From assembly GCF_020404765.1 (NCBI RefSeq), contig NZ_JAIVEM010000167.1, forward strand, positions 1-64,000: DNA of 64,000 nucleotides, read 5' to 3'. Shown in pieces: positions 17,481 to 26,326 of the stretch (positions are counted from its first letter, which is position 1; the number at the start of each line of letters is the position of its first letter). The position numbers and the translations under genes are program-made. Below the pieces are notes generated by a model. That model saw only the letters and a list, made by a program, of their open reading frames with translations, did no database searches and had not been told where the DNA came from. This stretch comes from Paenibacillus sp. BJ-4 (lineage in GTDB: Bacteria; Bacillota; Bacilli; Paenibacillales; Paenibacillaceae).

Positions 17481-17625
17481 CGAGCAGTTGCCGCAGATTT
17501 CCGGTTCGCTTGATGCCGAAGCGATTAAATCCTTCCTGCCCTGGTCAGACTCGCCTCCCGCCGACTGTCAGATGAAGAAAAATAAACTACAGCATAACCG
17601 AGGTCATCTCCCGCTGCTAGGCGGG
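17481..17625 (+). mobile_element. IS66-family transposase 3'-end fragment, copy B (inverted)
   Basis: The plus strand encodes LPQISGSLDAEAIKSFLPWS and DCQMKKNKLQHNRGHL. This is the extreme C-terminus of an IS66-type TnpC and the DNA beyond its stop. It is an inverted near-copy of 16226-16350. Only the end of the element is present. Confidence 0.7.
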
Positions 17626-17651
17626 GGCCATTTGACGCTCACGTTTAGAAT

Positions 17652-17699
17652 AAGAGTCAGTCAAGGTGTCGAAGTATGGCTTCACCTTGACTGACTCTT
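17652..17699. terminator. Long perfect inverted repeat, bidirectional terminator or element end
   Basis: Arms of 17 bp (17652-17668 and 17683-17699) match perfectly around a 14-nt loop. The hairpin lies downstream of the HAAS-domain membrane protein (minus strand) and next to the IS66 fragment (plus strand). Flanking T-runs are short on both strands, so a terminator is likely but not certain. Confidence 0.5.
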
Positions 17700-17743
17700 T
17701 AGTTCGGGATTTCAGTTTATCTCTGATCTCTTTGCATATTCCT

Positions 17744-18298
17744 TTAACGGAACCGTATTCTCCGATGTTTTGTTGTCAAATATTTCATATAATTAATCAG
17801 AAAAAACCAACTTCCCCAAGCTAACAACATGAGTGGTATTCCCACTAGCAAGGAGACGGGGAAACTAAGCAGTCTAGGAACTTCCATGCCAAACCAAGAC
17901 ATATTCGCCCAATTTGCGCCAAAAGTACGTGCTAAACCTCCGAAAACAACTAGCAGAGAACCAACTGCAAATCCGATGCTTAACGTAGTAAAAATAGGAA
18001 TGACAAACATGCTTATGAAGCTTGCAGAAAAATAGAATCCTATCTTCCCCAATATTGCCAACGGGTTTGATGAATTCCGTTTTAGGTAGCCCCCCCAAAT
18101 AAAAGAGCTAGCTAAATCGGAAGGCTTTCCTAAATTTTTAAAAATAACCTGTTCTTCGTACCCTTTACGTAAACCTTCCTCAATATGGCTTCGGATTTCG
18201 TTAACAGAGTCCTCTCGTTCATCTCTTGGTAGTTTATGCAGATAATCATTTAGCTCTCTTAAATATTTTTCTGCTGTAGAACTAAGTTTTTTATCCAT
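17744..18298 (-). CDS. HAAS/DUF1700-type membrane protein paired with PadR
   Basis: The N-terminal 75 residues are an HAAS domain: the LRELNDYLHKLPRDEREDSV, EIRSHIEEGLRKGYEEQVIF and NLGKPSDLA segments. Three or four hydrophobic segments follow (IGFYFSASFISMFVIPIFTT, IGFAVGSLLVVFGGLA and PVSLLVGIPLMLLAWGSWFF). Such proteins are the usual partner of PadR-type repressors and probably act at the membrane as a linked sensor or regulator. The start is ATG at 18296-18298, with GGGGGGG five bases upstream. It overlaps the end of the PadR gene by eight bases, so the two form one operon. Confidence 0.8.
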   Translation of the reverse strand: MDKKLSSTAEKYLRELNDYLHKLPRDEREDSVNEIRSHIEEGLRKGYEEQVIFKNLGKPSDLASSFIWGGYLKRNSSNPLAILGKIGFYFSASFISMFVIPIFTTLSIGFAVGSLLVVFGGLARTFGANWANMSWFGMEVPRLLSFPVSLLVGIPLMLLAWGSWFFLINYMKYLTTKHRRIRFR

Positions 18299-18635
18299 TT
18301 TTTCCCCCCCTATAATTACCGCTTTTAATATCATTGATGGCTGATACGATTGATTCCCACTCATTTGTCATTTCATTCATTAATTTTACTCCATACGGGG
18401 TAATCCTATAGTACTTTCTAGGCGGGCCTGAATTAGACTGCTGCCAATAAGACTCAATATAATTTTCTTTTTGCAATCTTCTTAAGAGTGGATATATCGT
18501 TCCGTCTGTAATAGTGAGAGATCCCCATTGTTGAAAAATATGCAAGATGTCGTATCCATACCTTGTTTTTTGTTCAATTAAGTGAAGAATACATAGCTCG
18601 AGAATTCCTCTCCTTATCTGAGAAGTCCACTCCAT
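18291..18635 (-). CDS. PadR-family transcriptional repressor
   Basis: The 114-residue protein is a typical short PadR: MEWTSQIRRGILELCILHLI, then the winged helix around YGYDILHIFQQWGSLTITDG, TIYPLLRRLQKENYIES and the wing GPPRKYYRITPYGVK. The start is ATG at 18633-18635; the longer frame upstream has no ribosome binding site. It overlaps the downstream HAAS membrane protein gene and probably represses this pair and perhaps a transporter. The nearest transporter is the frameshifted MFS gene on the same strand. Confidence 0.85.
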   Translation of the reverse strand: MEWTSQIRRGILELCILHLIEQKTRYGYDILHIFQQWGSLTITDGTIYPLLRRLQKENYIESYWQQSNSGPPRKYYRITPYGVKLMNEMTNEWESIVSAINDIKSGNYRGGKNG

Positions 18636-18911
18636 CACTCCGTGTTCACCTCTTTTCGATATTGTAAACCTGCTGCTTTTTGACAGTCGTTTGCATCCGG
18701 GAAATCGTTGGTTCAAACAGACATTACCTAAGCATAGGGCAACGCGAAGCTAAGTATTTAATTGGATTGAATGATAAAATAAACCTTTTTTAACATCTTA
18801 TCATACACTATTGTGTTATGCAAGGTACCTTCTTCTGCATAATACTTATTCAAGCTTCTGCCCGATGTTTTATCTTATGCCGTTTCGATAAGCTTGCTTT
18901 CCCAAAATATG

Positions 18912-18941
18912 CCCCACGCTTGGTTGCCGACAAACGTGGGG
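18912..18941 (-). terminator. Hairpin downstream of the frameshifted MFS gene
   Basis: CCCCACG (18912-18918) and CGTGGGG (18935-18941) form a 7-bp GC-rich stem with a 16-nt loop. No strong T-run follows on the minus strand, so terminator function is only likely. Confidence 0.35.
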
Positions 18942-18978
18942 GGGAATATCAGTTAACCGCTAAACAACATGATTAGAA

Positions 18979-20305
18979 CTAATTAGCTTGAACATTGCGC
19001 TGTTCTGTCGCCTGCTTACTCACATTGTCCACATCGTGATTAGGCACTTCCTGATCGACATAGCGTACTTTAGAAAAGATAAAAAATAAGGTGCAACATA
19101 CGAAACTCAAGCTTCCCGCTCCGAACAGCAACTGACTTGGATTCAAGAAGTCACTTAATACGCTAACGATGTACAGCCCCACCGGATAAGTAAGCTGAGC
19201 CAGTAGCGAAATCAGCGACAATACTCGGCCTTGCAACTCCGGGGGGGGTTTTACTAAGATAGATAGCTTGAGCAGTTGCATTGTAAAGAGGCCCGGCAAG
19301 ACCAGTGAAGAATAACGACACAGCGGCAATCCAGATGTTGCTCACCGACACGCAAGCTTCAAAAGCACTTGCTAGCAGCAAAGCGACGACAACATTCCAA
19401 ATTCGTTCTTTAAAACCTCCCCAACTGGCAATCAACAGACCGCCTGAAATGGAACCTAAAAAAAGTACGGCTTGCATAGTCCCGCTAATCTGCGCATCAA
19501 GCAGATTACCAGATGATCTCCCTACTATCTCAAACATACGTAATAGAACAGACGCATCCGGATTATATTGCCATACAGTTGACGACATGGGAATCAGGAG
19601 TACAACGAGAAAAGACCCAAACAGGTTGAAAACCGTGCTGGATGCAATTAATGAAACAAGTGTCGGTTTTTGCCAAAGAAACTGCGCACCCGTTTTGATC
19701 TCTTTATATACGTTTAGTTTTATTCCACTTCTAGGCGGGCTAGGAATAGCGACTACCAGGGCACCAACAGCTGAAATTAAGAAGGTCGCGGCATTAATCA
19801 GCAACAAGGTTGCACTTCCATGAAGGCCCATCAATATCGCACCGATTAAGGGACCACAGATGAAGGCCGTAGCATTTAAAGATTGAGTCAAACCATTGAC
19901 TCTGGTCATTTTCTCCTTGTCGACCATCATGCCCAGCGTAGCGTTAAGTGTTGGATTGCGGAACGTGGTGCAGCAGGAGTGGAAGAAAGCCGTTACGTAA
20001 ATATGCCAAAGCTGGAGTTGATCCGAAGCCATCAGTGCCGTCAGCAACAGCAGGATCAATACCAAAATCATGTTAGTGACGACAAAAACTGCTTTTCGGT
20101 TCCACCGATCGATTAGAACACCTACAAGGGGGGATAGAACAATCATTGGCAAAAAAAAGGACATGGTTACTTGGGCAATGGCACTTGGACTATCAAACGT
20201 TTTCCAAGCCCAGTAAGCTAGTACAAACGTTGTCAAACTACTTCCGATAGCAGACACCATCTCAGTGAACATGAGAAACAGGTAGCCTCTTATTCCAGCA
20301 ATCAA
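18979..20305 (-). pseudogene. MFS efflux transporter (macrolide-efflux-like) with frameshift in a C8 tract
   Basis: This is a 12-TM MFS exporter of about 440 residues. The N-terminal frame gives IRGYLFLMFTEMVSAIGSSL, then VGVLIDRWNRKAVFVVTNMI (motif A). The frame then breaks at GPLYNATAQAIYL. The other frame supplies the correct continuation, KPPPELQGRVLSLISLLAQ and onward to the end at 18979. The switch falls on a run of eight G (plus strand 19241-19248). Seven would restore the frame and give KTPPELQGR. The start is probably TTG at 20303-20305, with GGGAGG eight bases upstream. It may be a pseudogene, a phase-variable gene or a homopolymer read error. Confidence 0.8.
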
Positions 20306-20373
20306 GATAGAATCCTCCCACACTCATATATTTATATTTGCTCAATTTATAGGACCAGTACTTTCGCAGACTT

Positions 20374-20414
20374 CAAAAAAAAGGGACGATTTACGACTAG
20401 TAACGTAATCGTCC
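20374..20414 (-). terminator. Intrinsic terminator upstream of the MFS gene
   Basis: GGACGAT (20384-20390) pairs with ATCGTCC (20408-20414), extended by the inner ACG/CGT. On the minus strand the stem is followed by C and a run of T. It ends transcription of the decayed gene at 20454-21258. Confidence 0.65.
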
Positions 20415-20453
20415 ACATGTAGCTTCTTTTATTCTACACACCCAGTTTCATTC

Positions 20454-21258
20454 TCAATAGGAAGAGTAGAAACGCTTCATGAAAGCCTCAAAATCTTCAA
20501 CAAATCAAGTTGCTACACCTAAAATGTTTTGGTCTATAATGGCGGTACAATCGGAGTAAACAGACATTGTTTCTCTATCGTGGAGAAGCTTATGCATTTC
20601 TTTTACACGGTCGGTCAGTAGCTTCGATAACAGGTGTTTGGAGAGCTCTATAATAAACTGACCCGTTTTTTCTTGCATCCATATGCATTCTTGCAAATTT
20701 CAAGGCATGCTGCACACTCTTCATTTTTCCTTGAACAAACTGATCAGCCGGATCATGCTGGAGTTCCAAACAGAGCTCGGCTAAATAAGATTCCAAGTAC
20801 TCTATAAGCTCTCCTTTAGATAGCTCATCTTTATCAGTTACCGAGAGTTCGACATATACATTTGAGCTTCCTCTTCAGACATTAGCTCAAAAAGCTCCTC
20901 GAATGTAAGTATGACGGCAGCTGTATCCATTACATCTGCATACCCGACCCTATCGAAAGCGCTTATTAGTGCACCTACTGTTTGCTTTAAGCTGATTTGT
21001 GTGCATAAATTATAAGCTACATTTTCGATAAGTGTATCACTAGTAGAGACAGCCGCCTTTTGTATAAAGGGCCCTTGTTTTCAAGAAAAATCGTATTGTT
21101 TCAAGATAATTTGCAAAACCATCTTCATGAGGAAGTTGATCAATATGTTTTTCCAAAATTGAAATCAATAACTCCACTTGTTCAGAATCACTTAATAATG
21201 ACATGGGCCACCATCCAAGCATATCATTATCTTCATTTTGAATACCCCCTATTATCAT
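20454..21258 (-). pseudogene. Frameshifted gene of unknown function (about 265 codons if repaired)
   Basis: Minus-strand frames join into one protein-like sequence. It starts at ATG 21258 with GWWPMSLLSDSEQVELLISI and LPHEDGFANYLETIRFFLKT. It then shifts frame to SDTLIENVAYNLCTQISLKQ and MDTAAVILTFEELFELMSEE, then to GELIEYLESYLAELCLELQH, and then to TGQFIIELSKHLLSKLLTDR. A final TGA is followed by FVEDFEAFMKRFYSSY and the true end at 20454. Three frameshifts plus one TGA are needed. I do not recognise the family: it is helical, acidic and has no membrane segment. It has its own terminator downstream and lies between the gin-like remnant and the MFS gene. Confidence 0.5.
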
Positions 21259-21376
21259 AAATTAAACTTAAGTCTCAACATACAATACGATATCTGGTCA
21301 ATCAGCAGTACGTTTCAGCCGCTCGTTGCGGTGGACGCGGCGTATATGTTCGATTTTGAAATATTGGATGAAGCTT

Positions 21377-21500
21377 TTCACAAATCATCGATATGTCCAA
21401 AGCGTTGGTTAATTAATTCCTAATACTTGGTATTCTCTAATCGTAATTCATCCATCGCTTCTTTATAGGTATTAACCAGTTGTGTTAAGTGAGCAATTTT
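21377..21500 (-). pseudogene. 3'-end fragment of a second ginD-like gene next to gltD
   Basis: The minus strand reads [26 protein letters not shown], stop, then ELINQRFGHIDD. It aligns with the C-terminus of the intact ginD-like protein (KVTHLTQLISTYKDALDELR, IENGQYRELISQRFGDID) at roughly 70% DNA identity. It is therefore a different allele, not a copy made here. It abuts gltD's downstream region at about 21500. It shows that a related recombinase island once occupied this junction. Confidence 0.75.
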
Positions 21501-21569
21501 TTATACATGTATTATGCCATAGATACCTCGGTTCTCTCAGGTCATGATTTTATACAGCTTGAAACACAA

Positions 21570-21598
21570 CAAAGCCCCATCCGAAGATGGAGCTTTGA
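21570..21598 (-). terminator. Terminator-like hairpin after gltD
   Basis: The arms AAAGCTCCATC-type (21571-21582 paired with 21586-21598, one G-T pair) form a strong stem with a tight loop just downstream of the gltD stop. The same hairpin is present in the second gltD copy (about 14510-14535). Confidence 0.55.
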
Positions 21599-21625
21599 CA
21601 TGATCCGTAATGATAAAGCTTGGAT

Positions 21626-23113
21626 TTACACCAAAACGGTAGCACCCATGAGGTATTTATCAACTTCGCGCGCGGCTTCCCGACCTTCATTGATAGCCCA
21701 CACGACAAGACTTTGTCCGCGACGCATATCACCCGCAGCAAAAACCTTTTCCACATTCGTAACATATTTCCCGTAGCGTGCTTTAACGTTGGAGCGACGG
21801 TCCGTTTCCAAACCGATTTCCTCTACGATCGTTTGCTCAGGTCCATCAAATCCAATCGCAATAAGTGCAATCTGTGACGGGAATACACGCTCTGTACCCG
21901 GAATCGGTTGATAGATTTTACGCCCTGTTTCATCAACAATACGTTGAATTTGGATGGTATGCAGCTCTTTCAAATTCCCGTTCTCGTCACCTGCAAATTT
22001 AGTCGTCATGATGGAGAACTCACGCGGATCTTCCCCGAACAACGCCTTTGCTTCCTCCTGTGCATAATCAAGAGAGTACACATTTGGAAATTGTGGCCAA
22101 GGGTTGGCAATCGGGTCACGTTCCAAAGGAGCTTTAGCATGTGTACCAAATTGAGTGACGCTCCGACATCCATGACGCAGAGAAGTAGCTACACAGTCCG
22201 AACCCGTATCACCGCCGCCGATAACAATAACGTCCTTATCTTTCGAGGACAAATAGTTGCCATCTTCGAGGTTGGAATCCAGATAACTCTTGATGGTACC
22301 ATTCAAATAATCCATAGCATAATGAACACCATTCAAGTCGCTGCCTTCAATATTGAATTCTCTCGGTTTCGTAGATCCACCACATAGTACAACTGCATCA
22401 TACTCAGCAATTAACTGCTCAGTAGGGATATCTTTGCCGATTTCCGTATTTGTGATGAATTGGATACCTTCCGCCTCTAGCAAATCCACACGACGCTGTA
22501 CAACCTTCTTATCCAGCTTCATGGATGGGATTCCGTACATCAGCAATCCACCCACACGATCTGCACGCTCATATACAATCACGCTGTGTCCTGCTTTGTT
22601 AAGCTGAGCAGCAGCAGCTAGTCCTGCCGGACCCGAGCCAACAATAGCTACTCGTTTGCCTGTACGCTTTTCTGGTGGATTAGGAACAACCCAGCCTTCC
22701 TCAAAACCTTTTTCGATAATGGCTTCCTCAATCGTCTTAATGGTAACAGACTCCCCGATCAGGCCGACTGTACAGGAGCCTTCACATGGTGCAGGACAGA
22801 CACGGCCTGTAAATTCCGGAAAGTTATTCGTTTTGTGCAACCGTTCTAGCGCTTCCTTCCATAAACCACGATATACGAGATTGTTCCATTCCGGAATAAG
22901 ATTATGGACCGGGCAGCCTAAAGTTGCTCCCATGATATCCATCCCCGTATGACAATAAGGAGTTCCGCAGTCCATACAACGTGCCCCTTGGGTACGCAGC
23001 TCTTCTTCAGACATATGCTTATGGAATTCTTCCCAATCCTTAATACGCTCTGCCGGGTCCCGGTCTGTAGGAAGCTGCCGTGTGTATTCCATAAATCCAG
23101 TTGGTGTAGACAT
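21626..23113 (-). CDS. gltD: Glutamate synthase small subunit (NADPH, GltD)
   Basis: The 495-residue protein carries electrons from NADPH through FAD and Fe-S clusters to the large subunit, which makes glutamate from glutamine and 2-oxoglutarate. The N-terminal Fe-S region is visible ([13 protein letters not shown] with a [12 protein letters not shown] follow-up, and [11 protein letters not shown]). Next comes the FAD-binding [17 protein letters not shown], the NADPH-binding [17 protein letters not shown], and the C-terminal [18 protein letters not shown] signature. The start is ATG at 23111-23113 with GGGGG eight bases upstream. gltB is not adjacent. It is intact, in contrast to its decayed partial copy at 14443-15008, and forms the right border of the plastic region. 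Confidence 0.95.
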   Translation of the reverse strand: MSTPTGFMEYTRQLPTDRDPAERIKDWEEFHKHMSEEELRTQGARCMDCGTPYCHTGMDIMGATLGCPVHNLIPEWNNLVYRGLWKEALERLHKTNNFPEFTGRVCPAPCEGSCTVGLIGESVTIKTIEEAIIEKGFEEGWVVPNPPEKRTGKRVAIVGSGPAGLAAAAQLNKAGHSVIVYERADRVGGLLMYGIPSMKLDKKVVQRRVDLLEAEGIQFITNTEIGKDIPTEQLIAEYDAVVLCGGSTKPREFNIEGSDLNGVHYAMDYLNGTIKSYLDSNLEDGNYLSSKDKDVIVIGGGDTGSDCVATSLRHGCRSVTQFGTHAKAPLERDPIANPWPQFPNVYSLDYAQEEAKALFGEDPREFSIMTTKFAGDENGNLKELHTIQIQRIVDETGRKIYQPIPGTERVFPSQIALIAIGFDGPEQTIVEEIGLETDRRSNVKARYGKYVTNVEKVFAAGDMRRGQSLVVWAINEGREAAREVDKYLMGATVLV

Positions 23114-23351
23114 GTTACGTTCCCCCATCTCTTCGCTTATGAACCCCGTTCATCCATTCAGAATTTATGTCAAATTCGAATTTGTCTGTTTGTATCATGA
23201 AAGGGTCTATTCTCGTTGAATTTGATTTATTGTATCACAATACAGCACAAAAGTGATGAAAACTTATGCAACTTTCTGCATCAACAGCCAAAAGGATTTT
23301 TTATATGGTTCATTAAATTTTCAAATCGGTGAGGTCAAATGGTTCCCCTTC

Positions 23352-23840
23352 TTACTTCGTTCTCTCATAAACGACAAAACGATAGTCGTATGGGTTTCTT
23401 TCATCCTTGACACCAGGAGTCTCACTGACTACTTGCCAGCCATTCCAATCCAGCTCAGGAAAAGTGGTGTCCCCTTCAAAAGTCTCCTCAATCCGGGTCA
23501 CGATCAGCCGATCAGCATGGAGCCAAAAAAGTGAATAAATCTCTGCTCCCCCGATGACCATCAGTTCCTCTCCCGCTGCCAATCGGAGCCCCTCTTCGAG
23601 TAAATGGATCACTTCCGCACCTTCTGCCTGGTAGTTCTGATCCCGGGTTAAAACCACGTTACGTCGGTTTGGCAGGCTTTTTCCTCCAAAGGATTCCCAC
23701 GTCTTACGTCCCATAAGTACAGTTTTGCCCATCGTCTGCTCTTTGAAAAAAGCCATGTCTCTTGGGATACGCCAAGGAAGCTTATTGTCCCGGCCAATCA
23801 CACCATTTTGTGCCATTGCCCATATCATCGAAATCCCCAT
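23352..23840 (-). CDS. dfrA: Dihydrofolate reductase
   Basis: At 162 residues this is normal length for DHFR, which reduces dihydrofolate to tetrahydrofolate with NADPH. The hallmarks are IWAMAQNGVIGRDNKLPWRI (substrate loop with the conserved Trp), MGRKTWESFG (NADPH-binding), and VIGGAEIYSLF. It lies 16 bases after thyA, the enzyme that produces dihydrofolate, so the two form the classic thyA-dfrA operon. A GAGGAGGG ribosome binding site precedes the ATG at 23838-23840. Confidence 0.95.
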   Translation of the reverse strand: MGISMIWAMAQNGVIGRDNKLPWRIPRDMAFFKEQTMGKTVLMGRKTWESFGGKSLPNRRNVVLTRDQNYQAEGAEVIHLLEEGLRLAAGEELMVIGGAEIYSLFWLHADRLIVTRIEETFEGDTTFPELDWNGWQVVSETPGVKDERNPYDYRFVVYERTK

Positions 23841-23856
23841 GTTTTCCCTCCTCTAA

Positions 23857-24651
23857 TCAGATAGCGACAGGCGCCTTGATCCCTGGGTGATACTCATAAT
23901 TTTCAAAAGTAAAATCCTCGTAAGTGTAATCAAAAATAGAATCCGGCTTGCGTAAAATTTTCAACTGAGGCAACGGATAAGGCTCTCGCTCTAGCTGCGT
24001 ATGCACTTGCTGCATATGATTTGAATAAATATGCACATCCCCGCCTGACCAAATAAATTCCCCCGGCTCCAAACCGCATTGCTGTGCAACCATATGCGTT
24101 AGCAATGCATAACTTGCAATGTTGAATGGCAGTCCAAGAAAGGTATCTACTGAACGCATGGTCAGCATGCAGGAAAGTTTTCCTCCAGCTACGTAGAACT
24201 GAAATACGAAATGACAAGGCGGCAGCTTCATCGATTCGATTTGCGCCACATTCCAGGCACTGACAATGTGTCGGCGTGAATCCGGATTGTTTTTAATCGA
24301 CTCAATGACATTGGCAATCTGGTCAATATGCTGCCCGTCTGTCGTTTCCCACGAGCGCCACTGCGATCCATATACAGGACCCAGGTTCCCCTGCTCATCC
24401 GCCCATTCATCCCAAATGGTAACTCCATTTTCCTTAAGATAAGAAATATTCGTATCCCCCCGCAAAAACCACAGCAGCTCGTGGATAACCGATTTTAAAT
24501 GTAATCTTTTGGTGGTTACCAAGGGAAAGCCCTTGGCCAGGTCAAAGCGAAGCTGTCTTCCGAAAACAGATAGTGTTCCCGTCCCTGTGCGATCCTCTTT
24601 TTTTACGCCATTCTCTAAAATATCCTCCAGCAATTCCAAATAGTTGCGCAC
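23857..24651 (-). CDS. thyA: Thymidylate synthase ThyA
   Basis: The 264-residue protein is a full-length ThyA that methylates dUMP to dTMP. The signatures are [20 protein letters not shown]-type N-terminus, [14 protein letters not shown], the [20 protein letters not shown] region with the catalytic PPCHFVFQF Cys just after it, and [12 protein letters not shown]. The start is GTG at 24649-24651, behind GGGGAG. It is followed at 16 bases by dfrA. Confidence 0.95.
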   Translation of the reverse strand: MRNYLELLEDILENGVKKEDRTGTGTLSVFGRQLRFDLAKGFPLVTTKRLHLKSVIHELLWFLRGDTNISYLKENGVTIWDEWADEQGNLGPVYGSQWRSWETTDGQHIDQIANVIESIKNNPDSRRHIVSAWNVAQIESMKLPPCHFVFQFYVAGGKLSCMLTMRSVDTFLGLPFNIASYALLTHMVAQQCGLEPGEFIWSGGDVHIYSNHMQQVHTQLEREPYPLPQLKILRKPDSIFDYTYEDFTFENYEYHPGIKAPVAI

Positions 24652-24814
24652 TTCTTTTCTCCCCTTTAAACATGTTTTAAAGATCTAGCAGCGCTAGAAT
24701 CTAATCTTGAAAAATTCGCTCTACACCATAGCTATATTTAGTTTATCATGTCCGGCACTTCATTGACCATGTACTGTTTGAATTTTCATAGAAGTCCTGA
24801 TAATCCTAAAACAT

Positions 24815-24861
24815 GAAAAAAAGAGACAAAGAACGCAGTTATTGCGCACCTTGCCTCTCTT
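24815..24861 (-). terminator. Terminator of the pdh operon
   Basis: A long stem (24821-24837 with 24843-24861, with some G-T pairs) is followed on the minus strand by a run of seven T. It lies about 40 bases after the pdhD stop. Confidence 0.7.
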
Positions 24862-24901
24862 GAAGATGTATGAAAAACCAAAAACGAGATAATGAAATGG
24901 A

Positions 24902-26323
24902 TTAGCGACGTGGTGCCAATGCATGGATCGGATGACCCAGCACGACTTCAGCTGCTTCCATAACGATTTCGCCCAATGTAGGGTGAGCATGAATAGTCAG
25001 GGAGATATCTTCGAGTGTAGCACCCATTTCAATCGCCAGACCCAACTCAGCAATCAGGTTGGAAGCTTCCAGACCTACGATTTGCGTACCCAGCACCAGA
25101 CCAGTATCCGCGTCAGCCACGATTTTCACAAAGCCTTCAGCAGCGTTCAGGGAAACGGCACGGCCGTTTGCTCCATAAGAGAACTTACCGACTTTGACGT
25201 TGTAGCCTTTTTCTTTGGCTTGTGTTTCTGTGTAGCCTACACTGGAGCATTCTGGATCTGTGAAGACAACAGCCGGAATACATTTGTAGTCCACTACAGA
25301 AGGCTCACCTGCGATCGCTTCAGCAGCCACTTTACCTTCGTAAGAAGCTTTGTGAGCCAGAGCAAGACCAGCAACGATATCACCGATTGCAAAGATATGA
25401 GGAATGCTAGTGCGTCCTTGGTGATCAACTTTCACCATTCCGCGCTCATCCAGTTCTACGCCGATCAGATCCAGACCCAGCTCACCGTCTGTGTTTGGAC
25501 GACGTCCAACAGTTACAAGCAGGTAATCCGCAGTTACTTCTTTGCTTTCGCCGTTAACGGAGAACTTCACGGTTACGTCTTTATCTGTTTGTTCCGCACT
25601 TTCCGCTTTAGCGCCAGTGAAGATTTCAATGCCTGTTTTCTTCATGCTTTTCGCAACGATTGAAGTCATATCTTTGTCAAAGCCAGGAAGAACAGTATCC
25701 ATACCTTCAATGATGGTTACTTTGGAACCGAATTTGGAGTACATTTGGCCGAGTTCTGCACCAATGTATCCACCACCGATAACGATCAGGCTTTTCGGAA
25801 TTTCAGGCAAGTTCAAAGCTTCTGTAGAAGACAGAATGCGTCCGCCAAACGGGAATGGTTTCAGTTCGATTGGACGGGAACCTGTTGCGATAATTGCGTT
25901 TTTAAAACGGTAACGTGGTGATTCGTGTTCATTGAATACACGTGCTTCGTTTTCGTTGATGAACATGCACTCACCATTGAAAACTTCAACTTTGTTGCCT
26001 TTGAGCAAGCCGCTTACGCCACCTGTCATTTTTTTAACAACACCGTTTTTAAATTCTTGTGTTTTAGCGAAATCTACTTTTACATTCTCAGCCGTAATAC
26101 CGAAGGACTCGCCATGTTTGGCGGCTTCGTATTGGTGAGCTGCAGAGATCAAAGCTTTGGATGGAATACACCCACGGTTCAGACAGACACCGCCCAGCTC
26201 AGATTTGTCAACGATCAATACGCTTTGTCCCAATTGTGCGGCACGGATGGCAGCTACATAGCCGCCAGGACCCGCACCGATAACCAATGTGTCAATATCC
26301 AGAGAAGCGTCTCCTACTACCAT
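24902..26323 (-). CDS. pdhD: Dihydrolipoamide dehydrogenase (E3)
   Basis: The 473-residue flavoprotein reoxidises dihydrolipoyl groups of the pyruvate dehydrogenase complex. It shows the FAD-binding [20 protein letters not shown], the redox disulfide [13 protein letters not shown], the NAD-binding [33 protein letters not shown], and the active-site dyad HAHPTLGE near the C-terminus. The start is ATG at 26321-26323 with GGAGG upstream. It begins three bases after the pdhC stop and is the last gene of the operon. Confidence 0.95.
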   Translation of the reverse strand: MVVGDASLDIDTLVIGAGPGGYVAAIRAAQLGQSVLIVDKSELGGVCLNRGCIPSKALISAAHQYEAAKHGESFGITAENVKVDFAKTQEFKNGVVKKMTGGVSGLLKGNKVEVFNGECMFINENEARVFNEHESPRYRFKNAIIATGSRPIELKPFPFGGRILSSTEALNLPEIPKSLIVIGGGYIGAELGQMYSKFGSKVTIIEGMDTVLPGFDKDMTSIVAKSMKKTGIEIFTGAKAESAEQTDKDVTVKFSVNGESKEVTADYLLVTVGRRPNTDGELGLDLIGVELDERGMVKVDHQGRTSIPHIFAIGDIVAGLALAHKASYEGKVAAEAIAGEPSVVDYKCIPAVVFTDPECSSVGYTETQAKEKGYNVKVGKFSYGANGRAVSLNAAEGFVKIVADADTGLVLGTQIVGLEASNLIAELGLAIEMGATLEDISLTIHAHPTLGEIVMEAAEVVLGHPIHALAPRR

Positions 26324-26326
26324 TGA

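Noticed and set aside
24923-25663. 246-codon plus-strand frame opposite pdhD
   Set aside because: It is antisense to a clear dihydrolipoamide dehydrogenase and has no recognisable protein features.
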